From CAZEPJ01 sp964514105 (GTDB taxonomy: Bacteria; Desulfobacterota; Desulfocorpusculales; Desulfocorpusculum), in NCBI GenBank assembly GCA_964514105.1, contig CAZEPJ010000029.1:1-52024 (forward strand): 52,024 bases of DNA, given 5' to 3'. Shown piece after piece: positions 24,134 through 31,831 of this stretch. The notes beneath the pieces were generated by a model that was not told where the DNA came from, did no database searches, and saw only the letters and a program-made list of their open reading frames with translations. Position 1 is the first letter of the stretch. Each line of letters starts with the position of its first letter. The position numbers and the translations under genes are program-made.

Positions 24134-26113
24134 CTAAGCCGGTCGCTCCCCTCCCCGGTCGGCGAACACGCCCCTGCGATCGAACTCATCGGCCACGTAA
24201 TCCAGGCCCAACTCGTGCAGAGACTCCCTGGTGGGGATCCCCTCCTGATTCCATCCCTTGAATCGGTAATACGTGTCCAGGAGCTCCTTTTCCAGTTCCG
24301 GGAACCGCTTTTTCCAGTGGTCCTCGGGGGGTTTCTCGTCCTTTCGCCTCATACCCCGCCGGATATTGACCGCCCGCACCAGGGTCCGATAGCGCCTGGC
24401 CGCCTGGGTCAATCCGGCCTCATCCATGTCCATGCCGGCCCCCGCCGATATGAACTTGGGGTAGTTGTGGATGTGATACGGCGGTTTGAGGGGAAACGAG
24501 GACAGGCCGGCGCACATGCCCAGGGCGTCGTCGATGTAGTGCATCCGCTCCTGCCAGTCCACGATCTCGCAGCACATCTGCACCGTGGGGTAGTAGGGCA
24601 TGGACTTCTCCCCCCGGGGTTCCCAGTCCAGGAAGTACTGCTTGAACCGGTCATCGGGCACCTGAAACCAGTCCTTGACGAAGGCCTCCCGCTCCTCCCG
24701 GGTGGGAAAAGGGGCCTGGGGGAACTGGCCCTCGATCTGTGTGATGTTGATCTTCTCTCCCGTGGCGTACATGAGAAAGTAGATGGGGTTGAGCATGGAG
24801 AGCTTCAGAGGCAGCTGTTCGTGCTTCTTGATGTTGTTGCGGGCATAGGCCTCCGCACCCCTGCCGATCTGCCTGGCGGCCCAGTATGTCCCGTTGGCCA
24901 GCGCATCGCCGATCCCCTCCCGGCGAACGATGCTGTCCAGCAGCCAGTAGAAGCGCTCCTCGTTGCCCCCGGGCAGACCCGGCATATCCTCGTCCGTCAG
25001 GATCTTGTCCTCGTAGAGCTCCAAGGCGAACGCCATGACCTGGGGCGTGGAGAACCCGTCCACGCCGTACTCCGTGGCCCGCTGGGCGATCCTCAGCCCG
25101 AATTCCAGGTCCGAGTACGCGGCCATGGTGTACGTCAGCTTGGAGAAGCACTTCATCATGTACGTGGGAAGCCCGGGCAGGGAGAGGGTGGCGCCGCACT
25201 TCATGGGGCAGTTGTAGCAGCTGATCAGTCGCGTTCGCGCGCTCTCCATGGTGTGCGTCCACTTCCGGGCGATCTCGTCGTTCCAGAAGTCCTTCCGGCG
25301 GGTGCGGGAGTTGCCCCACATGAAGTTCTCGGTGTGCCACTTCTCATCGTGGACGGCCATCTCCTGGGGAGACCCGAGCCCCGCCAGGATGGGCATGACG
25401 CCCGGGATGGGGTTCTCATTCCTGAACTTGATGTACTCCAGCACCTCGTTGCAAAGCTCCATGTACTCGGCCGGCCGGGCGACGTGGATGTCCTTGGTGC
25501 CACGGACCGCGATGGCCTTGACCCCCTTGTCCCCCATGACCGCGCCGATGCCGCCGCGGCTGGCGCTGGAGCGCCCCTGCTCGATGGAGGCGAAGTAGAC
25601 TCGGTTCTCCCCCGCCAGCCCGATGGCCGCCACCTGGGCCTTGGGCTCCCTGAGCTCTTGGCGGATCAGCTCGGCCGTCTCGCCCGCTCCCTTTCCCCGC
25701 AGGTGGGAGGCGTCCCGGATCTCCACCTTGTCGTTGTGGATCCAGAGGTAAACCAGCTCCGGCGACTTGCCCCGCAGGATGACCTTGTCGTACCCCGCGT
25801 ACTTCAACTCCGGGGCCCAGAATCCCCCCATCATGGAGAACGCCATGAGGAGGGTCTGCGGCGAGATGGTCGAGACGATGGTCCGATTGCACCCGGTGGC
25901 CTGGGTGCCGCACAGGAGGCCGGCGGCGAAGATCAGGAGGTTGTCGGGAGAAAACGGCTCGGCCTCCGGGGGGACCCTGTCCCACAAGAGCCTGGCATTG
26001 GTGCCCAGGCCCCCCAGGTAGAGCTGGGTCTCCCTCGGGTCGGTCTCCACCCGCTCGATGTTGCCCCGGGAAAGATCGATTTCCAGGTTGAAACCGGTCT
26101 CTGCGTACCTCAT
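24134..26113 (-). CDS. bamB: BamB: tungsten-containing benzoyl-CoA reductase catalytic subunit
   Basis: Catalytic subunit of class II, ATP-independent benzoyl-CoA reductase: two-electron reduction of benzoyl-CoA to cyclohexa-1,5-diene-1-carbonyl-CoA at a W-bis-metallopterin. Member of the aldehyde:ferredoxin oxidoreductase family, 659 residues. Evidence: YLGGLGTNARLLWD in the AOR_N domain, ASRGGIGAVMGDKGVKAI at about 184-201, the [4Fe-4S] ligands Cys299, Cys302, Cys306 and Cys534. Company of BamC-I, Dch, Had and Oah makes the BamB assignment far better than a generic AOR. ATG at 26113, GAGG upstream; the promoter and operator lie directly before it. Confidence 0.92.
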   Translation of the reverse strand: MRYAETGFNLEIDLSRGNIERVETDPRETQLYLGGLGTNARLLWDRVPPEAEPFSPDNLLIFAAGLLCGTQATGCNRTIVSTISPQTLLMAFSMMGGFWAPELKYAGYDKVILRGKSPELVYLWIHNDKVEIRDASHLRGKGAGETAELIRQELREPKAQVAAIGLAGENRVYFASIEQGRSSASRGGIGAVMGDKGVKAIAVRGTKDIHVARPAEYMELCNEVLEYIKFRNENPIPGVMPILAGLGSPQEMAVHDEKWHTENFMWGNSRTRRKDFWNDEIARKWTHTMESARTRLISCYNCPMKCGATLSLPGLPTYMMKCFSKLTYTMAAYSDLEFGLRIAQRATEYGVDGFSTPQVMAFALELYEDKILTDEDMPGLPGGNEERFYWLLDSIVRREGIGDALANGTYWAARQIGRGAEAYARNNIKKHEQLPLKLSMLNPIYFLMYATGEKINITQIEGQFPQAPFPTREEREAFVKDWFQVPDDRFKQYFLDWEPRGEKSMPYYPTVQMCCEIVDWQERMHYIDDALGMCAGLSSFPLKPPYHIHNYPKFISAGAGMDMDEAGLTQAARRYRTLVRAVNIRRGMRRKDEKPPEDHWKKRFPELEKELLDTYYRFKGWNQEGIPTRESLHELGLDYVADEFDRRGVFADRGGERPA

Positions 26114-26133
26114 GGCCCATCCTCGGTAGATTC

Positions 26134-26158
26134 AAACTAGTCTCTTTGCGACTAGTTT
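26134..26158. promoter_or_regulatory. operator upstream of bamB (PadR-type candidate)
   Basis: Perfect inverted repeat AAACTAGT-N9-ACTAGTTT placed just downstream of the -10 box, over the expected transcription start. The same element, with the same spacing and the same CTCTTTG centre, precedes padR at 31.7 kb. Confidence 0.75.
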
Positions 26159-26159
26159 C

Positions 26160-26188
26160 TTCTTAACTGATCTCCCATGCCTTGTCAA
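26160..26188 (-). promoter_or_regulatory. bamB promoter
   Basis: TTGACA (26188-26183), 17-base spacer, TAAGAA (26165-26160), then the operator after one further base. Promoter and operator explain part of the 286-base gap before bamB; I see nothing else definite in 26190-26399. Confidence 0.65.
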
Positions 26189-26399
26189 GGGTTTTCTCGC
26201 CCCCGGATATGGCCGCGCGATTCCAGGGAAACGCCCCCCTGTTCGGTCTGGGTCCAAGGGACAATCCCAGCATGCCCCATACGGTTCCGGAAAGCCGGGC
26301 ACCCACCCCGGGCAGACCCCGGATCGAGGGGGCCGCCATGGGACAGGCCCGGCCCAGGCGGGGTGTCCTCGACCTCCCACGCCCCCCTCCCGGCCGACC

Positions 26400-26687
26400 T
26401 CACCACGAATGCCGGATGGCCCCTGGCGCGCAGGCCGCGACACACGGAAGGGCGGGCCGCTCCGCCACGGGTTTGCAAGGCGCGCACGCATCCTTCAGCC
26501 GGTTGCGCCGTCCCTCCTCCACCCGGGCCACGGGCCCCTCACGAAAGGGATCGTGGGGGTCCTCGCCGGTGACCAACACGCGGGAAGGACAGGCGGTTGC
26601 ACACTGTCCGCACCCGTTGCACAGGTCCGTATCGATGCGGATGAAGAACTCCCCGGACCCGTCTCTGTACCCGTAATGGGCCAGCAT
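26400..26687 (-). CDS. 2[4Fe-4S] ferredoxin linked to the BcrA/D-type ATPases
   Basis: Ferredoxin of 95 residues from ATG 26687 (MLAHYGYRDGSGEFF). First cluster: CNGCGQCATACP near residue 22. Second set: CAPCKP and, after a ten-residue loop, CVAACAPGAI near the C-terminus, so the second motif is CxxC-x10-CxxxC rather than the compact clostridial form. A possible job is to deliver electrons to the two ATPases (activases) just upstream, as ferredoxin does in the class I reductase system; alternatively it serves the Bam complex. It is separated from the ATPase gene by a 245-base gap with two repeat elements. Confidence 0.82.
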   Translation of the reverse strand: MLAHYGYRDGSGEFFIRIDTDLCNGCGQCATACPSRVLVTGEDPHDPFREGPVARVEEGRRNRLKDACAPCKPVAERPALPCVAACAPGAIRHSW

Positions 26688-26787
26688 CGTTGCTCGTTCC
26701 GTTTCCCCACGGGCTGGGGCCTTGCGCCTCTGTCTGTGGTCTGCCGCGGGCGCGCCCCTGTCCCGGATCATCCGTTGGGCGTCCCCA

Positions 26788-26814
26788 CCCATTTCGTCTC
26801 AAAGACGTCTTGAG
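26788..26814 (-). repeat. 27-base dispersed repeat, copy 1
   Basis: On the minus strand this copy contains AAGACGTCTT and, directly after it, TGAGACGAAATGGG. It is nearly identical to copies at 38461 and 43198. Sits in the gap between the ATPase gene and the ferredoxin gene. Confidence 0.75.
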
Positions 26815-26871
26815 TCGTTCGTTCGGGCTTTGGGCCACGCTCTAGGGTCTCCCTTGTTCGCTCCCCCCGTC

Positions 26872-26956
26872 CCTTGCCCCCCGCCTCCTCCCGCTGTCCA
26901 TTGTCTGCGACTCGCCGCAGATTGCCCACTCCCTATGGCCGATTCCCATCGCCGCC
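26872..26956. repeat. degenerate heptamer repeat tract B
   Basis: A run of seven-base units such as CTGTCCA, TTGTCTG, TTGCCCA and TGGCCGA. The last codons of the upstream ATPase gene (GGGDGNRP tail) run into it, so the repeat seems to have altered that C-terminus. Confidence 0.55.
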
Positions 26957-27817
26957 CCCCTGCCCCTTCTCCGCCAGGGCCTTGGCGAACAGGGCGGCCC
27001 CGATGGCGCCGGCCAATTGGGTGTCCGCCTTTGGGGTGAGCGCCTTGACTCCCAGTTCCCGCTCGATGCGGCTCACCACACCCACGTTCTTGGCGATCCC
27101 CCCCGTGATGGCGAAGTCCTGCTCCACCCCGATTCTCTCCAGCAAGGCGACGACCCGGTGGGCCATGGCCGAGCAGTACGCGGCGATGACCTTCTCCTTG
27201 GGCCATCCCGCGCGCAGCAGGCCCGAGGCCTCCGATTTGGCGAAGACCACACAGGTGCTGCTGACCGCAGGAGGCTCCTCGGCTACCCCGAGGGAGAGTT
27301 CGCCGATCTCGTTGATGGGGACGTTGAGCAGTTCGGCGAAGACCTCCATGCCCCGGCCCGTCCCCGCGGCGCACTTGTCATTCATGAGGAAGGAGACGAC
27401 CTTGCCCTTCTCGTCGATGCGGATGGCCTTGCAGTCCTGGCCGCCCATGTCCAGGACCGTCCGCACCGTGGGGCCGTACATGAAGTTTGCGCCCCTGGCG
27501 TGGCATGCGATCTCGGTGATGGCGCGCTGGGCAAAGGGCACGTTGACCCGCCCGTACCCGGTCCCCACGGTGTACCGGATCTGCTCGGGGAGAAGGCCCG
27601 TCCCCTCCAGGGCCCACGTGAGGGCACGATTGGCGCTTTGGGGGCTGTCCGAGCCCGTGCGCATGTTGGCGTAGCACAACAGCTCACCGTCAGCCAGGAT
27701 CACGGCCTGCGTGCTCACCGATCCCACATCCACTCCGCCCGTGATCATGGACGCCTTGGTCCAGTCCACGCCCGGCGAAGTCCAGCGCGATTCGGTCCAT
27801 CTCCAGAATGCCTCCAT
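26933..27817 (-). CDS. BcrA/BadF/BzdQ-type ATPase (class I benzoyl-CoA reductase activase subunit)
   Basis: ATPase of the HgdC/BadF family, which couples ATP hydrolysis to low-potential electron transfer. Motifs: GGVDVGSVSTQAVI (phosphate 1), DMGGQDCKAI (phosphate 2), NDKCAAGTGRG and SSTCVVFAKSE, whose two cysteines bind the [4Fe-4S] cluster between two subunits, and ITGGIAKNVGVV. The company of a BcrD-type subunit points to the benzoyl-CoA reductase branch rather than hydroxyacyl-CoA dehydratase activators. ATG 27817 (GGGAGG upstream, WRWTESRW extension) gives 294 residues; ATG 27748 is an alternative. No BcrB/BcrC catalytic subunits occur in this window. Confidence 0.85.
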   Translation of the reverse strand: MEAFWRWTESRWTSPGVDWTKASMITGGVDVGSVSTQAVILADGELLCYANMRTGSDSPQSANRALTWALEGTGLLPEQIRYTVGTGYGRVNVPFAQRAITEIACHARGANFMYGPTVRTVLDMGGQDCKAIRIDEKGKVVSFLMNDKCAAGTGRGMEVFAELLNVPINEIGELSLGVAEEPPAVSSTCVVFAKSEASGLLRAGWPKEKVIAAYCSAMAHRVVALLERIGVEQDFAITGGIAKNVGVVSRIERELGVKALTPKADTQLAGAIGAALFAKALAEKGQGGGDGNRP

Positions 27818-27958
27818 GGATCCATGCCTCCCTGAGCCGCCCAGGGCCCGACAACCTCCCGTGCCCGGATCGCCCCTCTCCCCGGGAACGCATCCCCCTG
27901 CGGCGGCCTGGCGCCATGCCCTCCCCATGGCATCCGGCCAAAGGCCCCTGGGCCCTCG

Positions 27959-28723
27959 TCAGTCCGCGGCCACGAGGGCTGCCCCGAGGGCCCCCACGAA
28001 CTCCGGCTCATCCGGGATCTTGACGTCCACTTCCAGGTCCCGACGCAACGCCTGGACCAGGCCCACGTTCCTGGCCACCCCTCCCGCGAGCACCACCTCG
28101 GGCTCGATGCCCACCCGCCGCACCATGGAGACCACGCGGTCCGATATGGCGTCGTGGATGGCCTTGGCCATGTCCGGCTTGGGAGTCCTGGCGTGAACCA
28201 GGGAGACCACCTCGCTCTCGGCGAAGACCGCGCACTGGGCGTTCATGGGGATGGATTGGGAGGACTGAAGGGACAGGGCCCCGATCTCCTCCAGATCGAC
28301 CTCCAGGGCCCTGGCCATGGCCTCCACGAAGGCCCCGGCACCGGCCGCGCATTTTTCGTTGATGGCGAAGTCCACCACCCTGCCCCGTTCATCCACCCGG
28401 ATGGTCCGCCCTTCCTCGGCACCCACGTCCACCACGGTTCGGGCCGCTGGAAACAGGTAGACAGCGCCCCGGGCATCCGCACCAACCTCGGTGACCACAT
28501 CGCTCCAGAACGCCGCCTGGGCCTTGCCAGAGCCCGTGGCAACCACCCTGTGCACCTGCTCGGGGGTCAGCCCCGCCCGGCAGAGGGCTTCATCGAACGC
28601 CTTGCGGGCCGCCCCGGCCGTGTCCATTCCCGCGGGGACCAGCGCCTTGCCCACAACAACGCCATCCTTCATCACCACCACCTTCACGCTCTTGGCCCCG
28701 CAATCGATCCCTGCGGTGATCAT
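27959..28723 (-). CDS. BcrD/BadG/BzdP-type ATPase (class I benzoyl-CoA reductase activase subunit)
   Basis: Second HgdC/BadF-family ATPase, 254 residues, presumed heterodimer partner of the next gene. Motifs: GIDCGAKSVKVVV, DVGAEEGRTI, the cluster cysteines in NEKCAAGAGAF and NAQCAVFAESE, and LAGGVARNVGLV. GIDCGAKS is characteristic of the BcrD/BadG group. AGGAGG lies nine bases before the ATG. In class I systems these two ATPases drive electrons into BcrBC; here they are embedded in a class II operon after dch. Confidence 0.87.
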   Translation of the reverse strand: MITAGIDCGAKSVKVVVMKDGVVVGKALVPAGMDTAGAARKAFDEALCRAGLTPEQVHRVVATGSGKAQAAFWSDVVTEVGADARGAVYLFPAARTVVDVGAEEGRTIRVDERGRVVDFAINEKCAAGAGAFVEAMARALEVDLEEIGALSLQSSQSIPMNAQCAVFAESEVVSLVHARTPKPDMAKAIHDAISDRVVSMVRRVGIEPEVVLAGGVARNVGLVQALRRDLEVDVKIPDEPEFVGALGAALVAAD

Positions 28724-28889
28724 CTCGGTGCATCCTCCTGTTGCTGCCGGCGCCTCCTGGGGCGGTTCTCAGCCCATGGCGGAATCCGACGTCGGGCGAA
28801 TTGCGCCTTTCCTTCGCTGCTGGACGTCCTGCATGGGGCATCCGGCCGCCGGGGCGGCCGGATGGGAGCGCGGGGAGGCAGAGGGACTG

Positions 28890-29660
28890 CTACCGGCCCT
28901 TCCAGACCGGCTCTCGCTTCTGGAGAAACGCCTGAAGGCCCTCCTGGGCGTCCTCCGTGGCCATGAGCTCCTTCATGTAGATCTTCTCGATCCTCTGCAG
29001 TCCGGCCTCGACGTGCGTGTCCCAGCCCTCGACCACGGCCCGCCTCGCCAGGCGCAGGACCGGGCCGCTCAGCTTGGCGAAGCGAGCCGCCCACGCCCGG
29101 GCCTCCTCCTCCAGGGCCTCCGGCGGGACGACCTTGTTGACCAGCCCCATTTCCAAGGCCTCTTGGGCCGCCACGGCTTCCCCTGTGAGCACCAGTTCCA
29201 TGGCCTTCTTGCGCCCCATGATCCTGGGAAACGCCAGGGCCGCGATGGGCGGGAAGACCCCCACCTGGATCTCGGGCTGCCCCAATCGCGCCTTGTCCGA
29301 CGCCAGGACCATGTCGCAGTACGTGGCCAGTTCGCACCCACCTCCCAGGGCCGCCCCCCCCACCACGGCCAGGGTGGGCACCCCCAGGGCATCCATCCGG
29401 CGGAATATGCCGTGGAAGACGGCGATCATGCGCTCGGCCTTGTCCCCCAGATGGTCGGCGACCTCGACCCCCACGGAAAAGGCCTTTCCTTCGGCCCGGA
29501 TCACCAGGAGGTTGGGGGGAGAGGGGCGAAGCGCATCCAGCGCCCCGTTGATCTCCTCCATCATCTCGATGTGCAGCCAGTTGAGAGGCGGCCTCCGAAG
29601 GGTGAGCCAGGCCACGTTGTCGCTCGTCTCAAGCCCGATGAACCGGTAGGCATCGCTCAC
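28890..29660 (-). CDS. dch: cyclohexa-1,5-dienecarbonyl-CoA hydratase (Dch/BamR)
   Basis: Crotonase-family hydratase of 256 residues that adds water to cyclohexa-1,5-diene-1-carbonyl-CoA to give 6-hydroxycyclohex-1-ene-1-carbonyl-CoA. Oxyanion-hole segments are AEGKAFSVGVEVADH (about 56-70) and GGAALGGGCELATYCD (about 102-117); the C-terminus YMKELMATEDAQEGLQAFLQKR matches the Dch type closely in pattern. It follows oah and precedes the ATPase pair in the padR unit. Confidence that it is Dch rather than another enoyl-CoA hydratase rests on this context plus the C-terminal pattern. Confidence 0.87.
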   Translation of the reverse strand: MSDAYRFIGLETSDNVAWLTLRRPPLNWLHIEMMEEINGALDALRPSPPNLLVIRAEGKAFSVGVEVADHLGDKAERMIAVFHGIFRRMDALGVPTLAVVGGAALGGGCELATYCDMVLASDKARLGQPEIQVGVFPPIAALAFPRIMGRKKAMELVLTGEAVAAQEALEMGLVNKVVPPEALEEEARAWAARFAKLSGPVLRLARRAVVEGWDTHVEAGLQRIEKIYMKELMATEDAQEGLQAFLQKREPVWKGR

Positions 29661-29690
29661 GGCATCTCCTCCTGCACGGTTCGGCGCCCT

Positions 29691-29744
29691 GCGTTCGGCG
29701 TTGGGAGGCCCCGGTTAGCGGGGCTGTCGCCGAACGCCGAACGC
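29691..29744. repeat. heptamer tract C forming a large hairpin between oah and dch
   Basis: GCGTTCGGCG at 29691-29700 is answered by CGCCGAACGC at 29728-29737 and again at 29735-29744, with an inner perfect stem GCCCCG/CGGGGC (29708-29724, five-base loop). Units GTTCGGC/CGAACGC have a seven-base step. The structure could attenuate or process the oah-dch message. Confidence 0.6.
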
Positions 29745-29762
29745 TCCCCGTTGAACACGCCA

Positions 29763-30893
29763 TCATCCCTGCGGCTTGCCCAGGACGGCCTCACACAGCT
29801 CTTCGTCAAAGGCGTGCCCTTCGGCCAAGAGCTGTCGATACTTGATGAAGTCCACCACGTCCTTGCCCGTGATCTTCTTGGTGTTGAACGCGTTGAATCC
29901 CAGGAAGGCCTCGGTCTGCATGTTGGCGGCCAGCCAGTGGCGGTTGGGAAGCTTGGCCACATCCCAGAAGAACTTCTTCTTCATCCGGATCCCGTCGATG
30001 GACTTGATCAGACAACCCGGAAACAGATTCGTGAAGGTCCAGAGGATCTCGTTGCAGGTCTGATCGAGAAGGGCCAGATCCTTGGAGGCATCCTTTACAA
30101 ACGCCCGGGCCTTGTTGAGCTCCTCCCCCTTCTTGAACTCCCCGTACACGATCTCGCCGTCGTCCACGTACCTGTCGGTGATGACCTGGGGGTTGCGCAC
30201 CCACTTGTCCCCCTCCCGGATGACGGGGACGACCTTGGAGATGAGGCTCAGGCGCTTCATCTTGTAGGCGCTCCACATCTCGCAGGAGACGCAGTTCCAC
30301 ATGGCGTCCTCCATGCCCAGGAACCAGGGGAGGAAGTCCGAGGAGCCGCCGTCGGGGGCCGAGCCGTGCCGGGGGCCCGCCTGGCCGAAGATGGCCAGGT
30401 CCGAGGCCACGGTGATATCGCACGCCATGCCGATCTCCTGCCCCCCGGCCACCCGCATACCGTTGACCCGGCAGATCACCGGCTTCTTGCAGTTGAGGAT
30501 GGCGTCCACCATGCCGTTGAACAGGTCCATGTACAGGCCATACTCCTGGGGCCTGGCGCTGTAGTACTCGGCATATTCCTTCGTGTTTCCCCCGGTGCAG
30601 AAGGCATCGGTGCCCGCCGCCGTGAACACGACGCCCACCACGCTGCGGTCCATGGAGGCCAGGTTGAACCCCGAGATGACTCCCTTGACCATTTCCGTTG
30701 TGTACGAGTTGAACTGCCTGGGGTTGTTGAGGATAATCCACGCGGAGAAAAGCCCCTCCACCGGCTTGCCCTTGGGATCCACAATGGGCCTTTTCTGGTA
30801 GATGGTGCACGGTGCGTCCTTGCCGAAGTGTTCCTCCCCCCACAGGTCGTGATTCTTGAGCTCTCGGTCCTTGGGCATCCAATCCAGCGCCAT
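29763..30893 (-). CDS. bamA: 6-oxocyclohex-1-ene-1-carbonyl-CoA hydrolase (Oah/BamA)
   Basis: Ring-cleaving enzyme that adds two waters to 6-oxocyclohex-1-ene-1-carbonyl-CoA, giving 3-hydroxypimelyl-CoA; the common marker of anaerobic aromatic degradation. The 376-residue crotonase-type protein has the BamA hallmarks DLWGEEHFGKDAPCTIY, GTDAFCTGGNTKEYAEYY (about 94-111), NGMRVAGGQEIGMACD, FGQAGPRHGSAPDGGSSDF and NLFPGCLIKS. Length equals the family norm. AAGGAGGG precedes the ATG. First structural gene after padR, 114 bases downstream of it. Confidence 0.94.
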   Translation of the reverse strand: MALDWMPKDRELKNHDLWGEEHFGKDAPCTIYQKRPIVDPKGKPVEGLFSAWIILNNPRQFNSYTTEMVKGVISGFNLASMDRSVVGVVFTAAGTDAFCTGGNTKEYAEYYSARPQEYGLYMDLFNGMVDAILNCKKPVICRVNGMRVAGGQEIGMACDITVASDLAIFGQAGPRHGSAPDGGSSDFLPWFLGMEDAMWNCVSCEMWSAYKMKRLSLISKVVPVIREGDKWVRNPQVITDRYVDDGEIVYGEFKKGEELNKARAFVKDASKDLALLDQTCNEILWTFTNLFPGCLIKSIDGIRMKKKFFWDVAKLPNRHWLAANMQTEAFLGFNAFNTKKITGKDVVDFIKYRQLLAEGHAFDEELCEAVLGKPQG

Positions 30894-31007
30894 GTCTCAT
30901 CCCTCCTTAGGTCTTGTATGGGTCATCCCATCATAGGGTCCGGCTCGAACCGGTCTCCAACGCCGCCATCGACGATCGTCGCCCGAGCATCCTTTGGGGT
31001 CCCCGGG

Positions 31008-31628
31008 TCATCCTCCCCTTGCCGCACCTCCCCTCTGCTGGCCCTCCTCGTACAATCCGGCGGGGCCGTCCGAATCCAGAAACGCCTCCTGGGACCAATC
31101 CGTGCAGCGCCCCACCCGCTCGATCATCTTTTCCAGGTGGTGCAATTCCGTCCGGAACCGGTCGTAGTCCTTCTCCAGGACCAGGAACCGGTTGGCGGGG
31201 GTTCGGCCCCGAAACTCCTCCAGACGCTTCTTGAGACTCCGCAGGGTCCGCTCCAGGAGGCCCTTCTTCTGCTTGAGGCAGTCCAGGGCCTTGTCCCTGT
31301 CCAGGGCGAAGATGAAGAAGTATCCCAGATTGGACAGGTCGTACGTGATGTTCTTGTCCAGGAGCGATTTTTCCACCAGAGCGGCCAGGCGCTCCCTACC
31401 CTTCTGGGTCAGGCGGTACACCCTCCGCTCGGGCATGAGGCCCTCGCGCTCCCGCCGGGACACCACCATCTCCTCCCGATCCAGGCCGAAGAGCGTCTTG
31501 TAGATCATGGGCGGGCTGATCTTGGCCCAGGAATCCATGCGGTGGGTCTTGACGGACTGGTTGATCTGATACCCGTGCATGGGGCTGTCCAGGAGAAATC
31601 CCATGACCACCAGCTCATACTTGGACAT
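31008..31628 (-). CDS. PadR-family transcriptional regulator
   Basis: Winged-helix repressor of 206 residues. N-terminal PadR domain: LVVMGFLLDSPMHGYQINQ, SPPMIYKTLFGLDREEMV, and the wing with RRVYRLTQKGRERL; the C-terminal half has long helices (Vir-type dimerisation) around KQKKGLLERTLRSLKKRLEEF. ATG 31628 is behind AAAGGCG. It heads the oah-dch-ATPase unit and its promoter carries the same operator as bamB, so it probably represses itself and the whole island; the inducer could be an aromatic CoA-ester, which is inference. Confidence 0.88.
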   Translation of the reverse strand: MSKYELVVMGFLLDSPMHGYQINQSVKTHRMDSWAKISPPMIYKTLFGLDREEMVVSRREREGLMPERRVYRLTQKGRERLAALVEKSLLDKNITYDLSNLGYFFIFALDRDKALDCLKQKKGLLERTLRSLKKRLEEFRGRTPANRFLVLEKDYDRFRTELHHLEKMIERVGRCTDWSQEAFLDSDGPAGLYEEGQQRGGAARGG

Positions 31629-31696
31629 GATTCGCCTTTCCCAACTGAACGACCTGGAAGTCAAGGCGTCGGGGGAAGATCCAGGTAATGGATTTC

Positions 31697-31720
31697 ATAC
31701 TAGTCTCTTTGATACTAGTT
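31697..31720. promoter_or_regulatory. operator upstream of padR
   Basis: ACTAGT (31699-31704), CTCTTTGAT, ACTAGTT (31714-31720). Same half-sites, spacing and central CTCTTTG as the bamB operator, and at the same distance from the -10 box. Confidence 0.75.
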
Positions 31721-31722
31721 CC

Positions 31723-31751
31723 TTTTATCCGAATCCGGCGGAGGTTGTCAA
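31723..31751 (-). promoter_or_regulatory. padR promoter
   Basis: TTGACA (31751-31746), 17 bases, ATAAAA (31728-31723), then the operator. The 203-base gap between dnaE2 and padR otherwise shows only A/T-rich sequence. Confidence 0.6.
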
Positions 31752-31831
31752 GCCTTTTTTTTGAAAGGGGAGTTCCCCGGTGGATCTCATGAATCCGCTA
31801 CGAAATTAACTGGTTGTAGAGATAAATCGTT

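Noticed and set aside
30935..31005. T-arm-like GGTTCGAGCC on the minus strand as a tRNA
   Set aside because: The 5-base T-stem does not pair and no acceptor, D or anticodon arms can be folded around it.
31755..31790. GGGGAACTCCCC near a T/A-run as a dnaE2 terminator
   Set aside because: The stem is only four base pairs and the run of eight A on the dnaE2 strand is the wrong base for a terminator.
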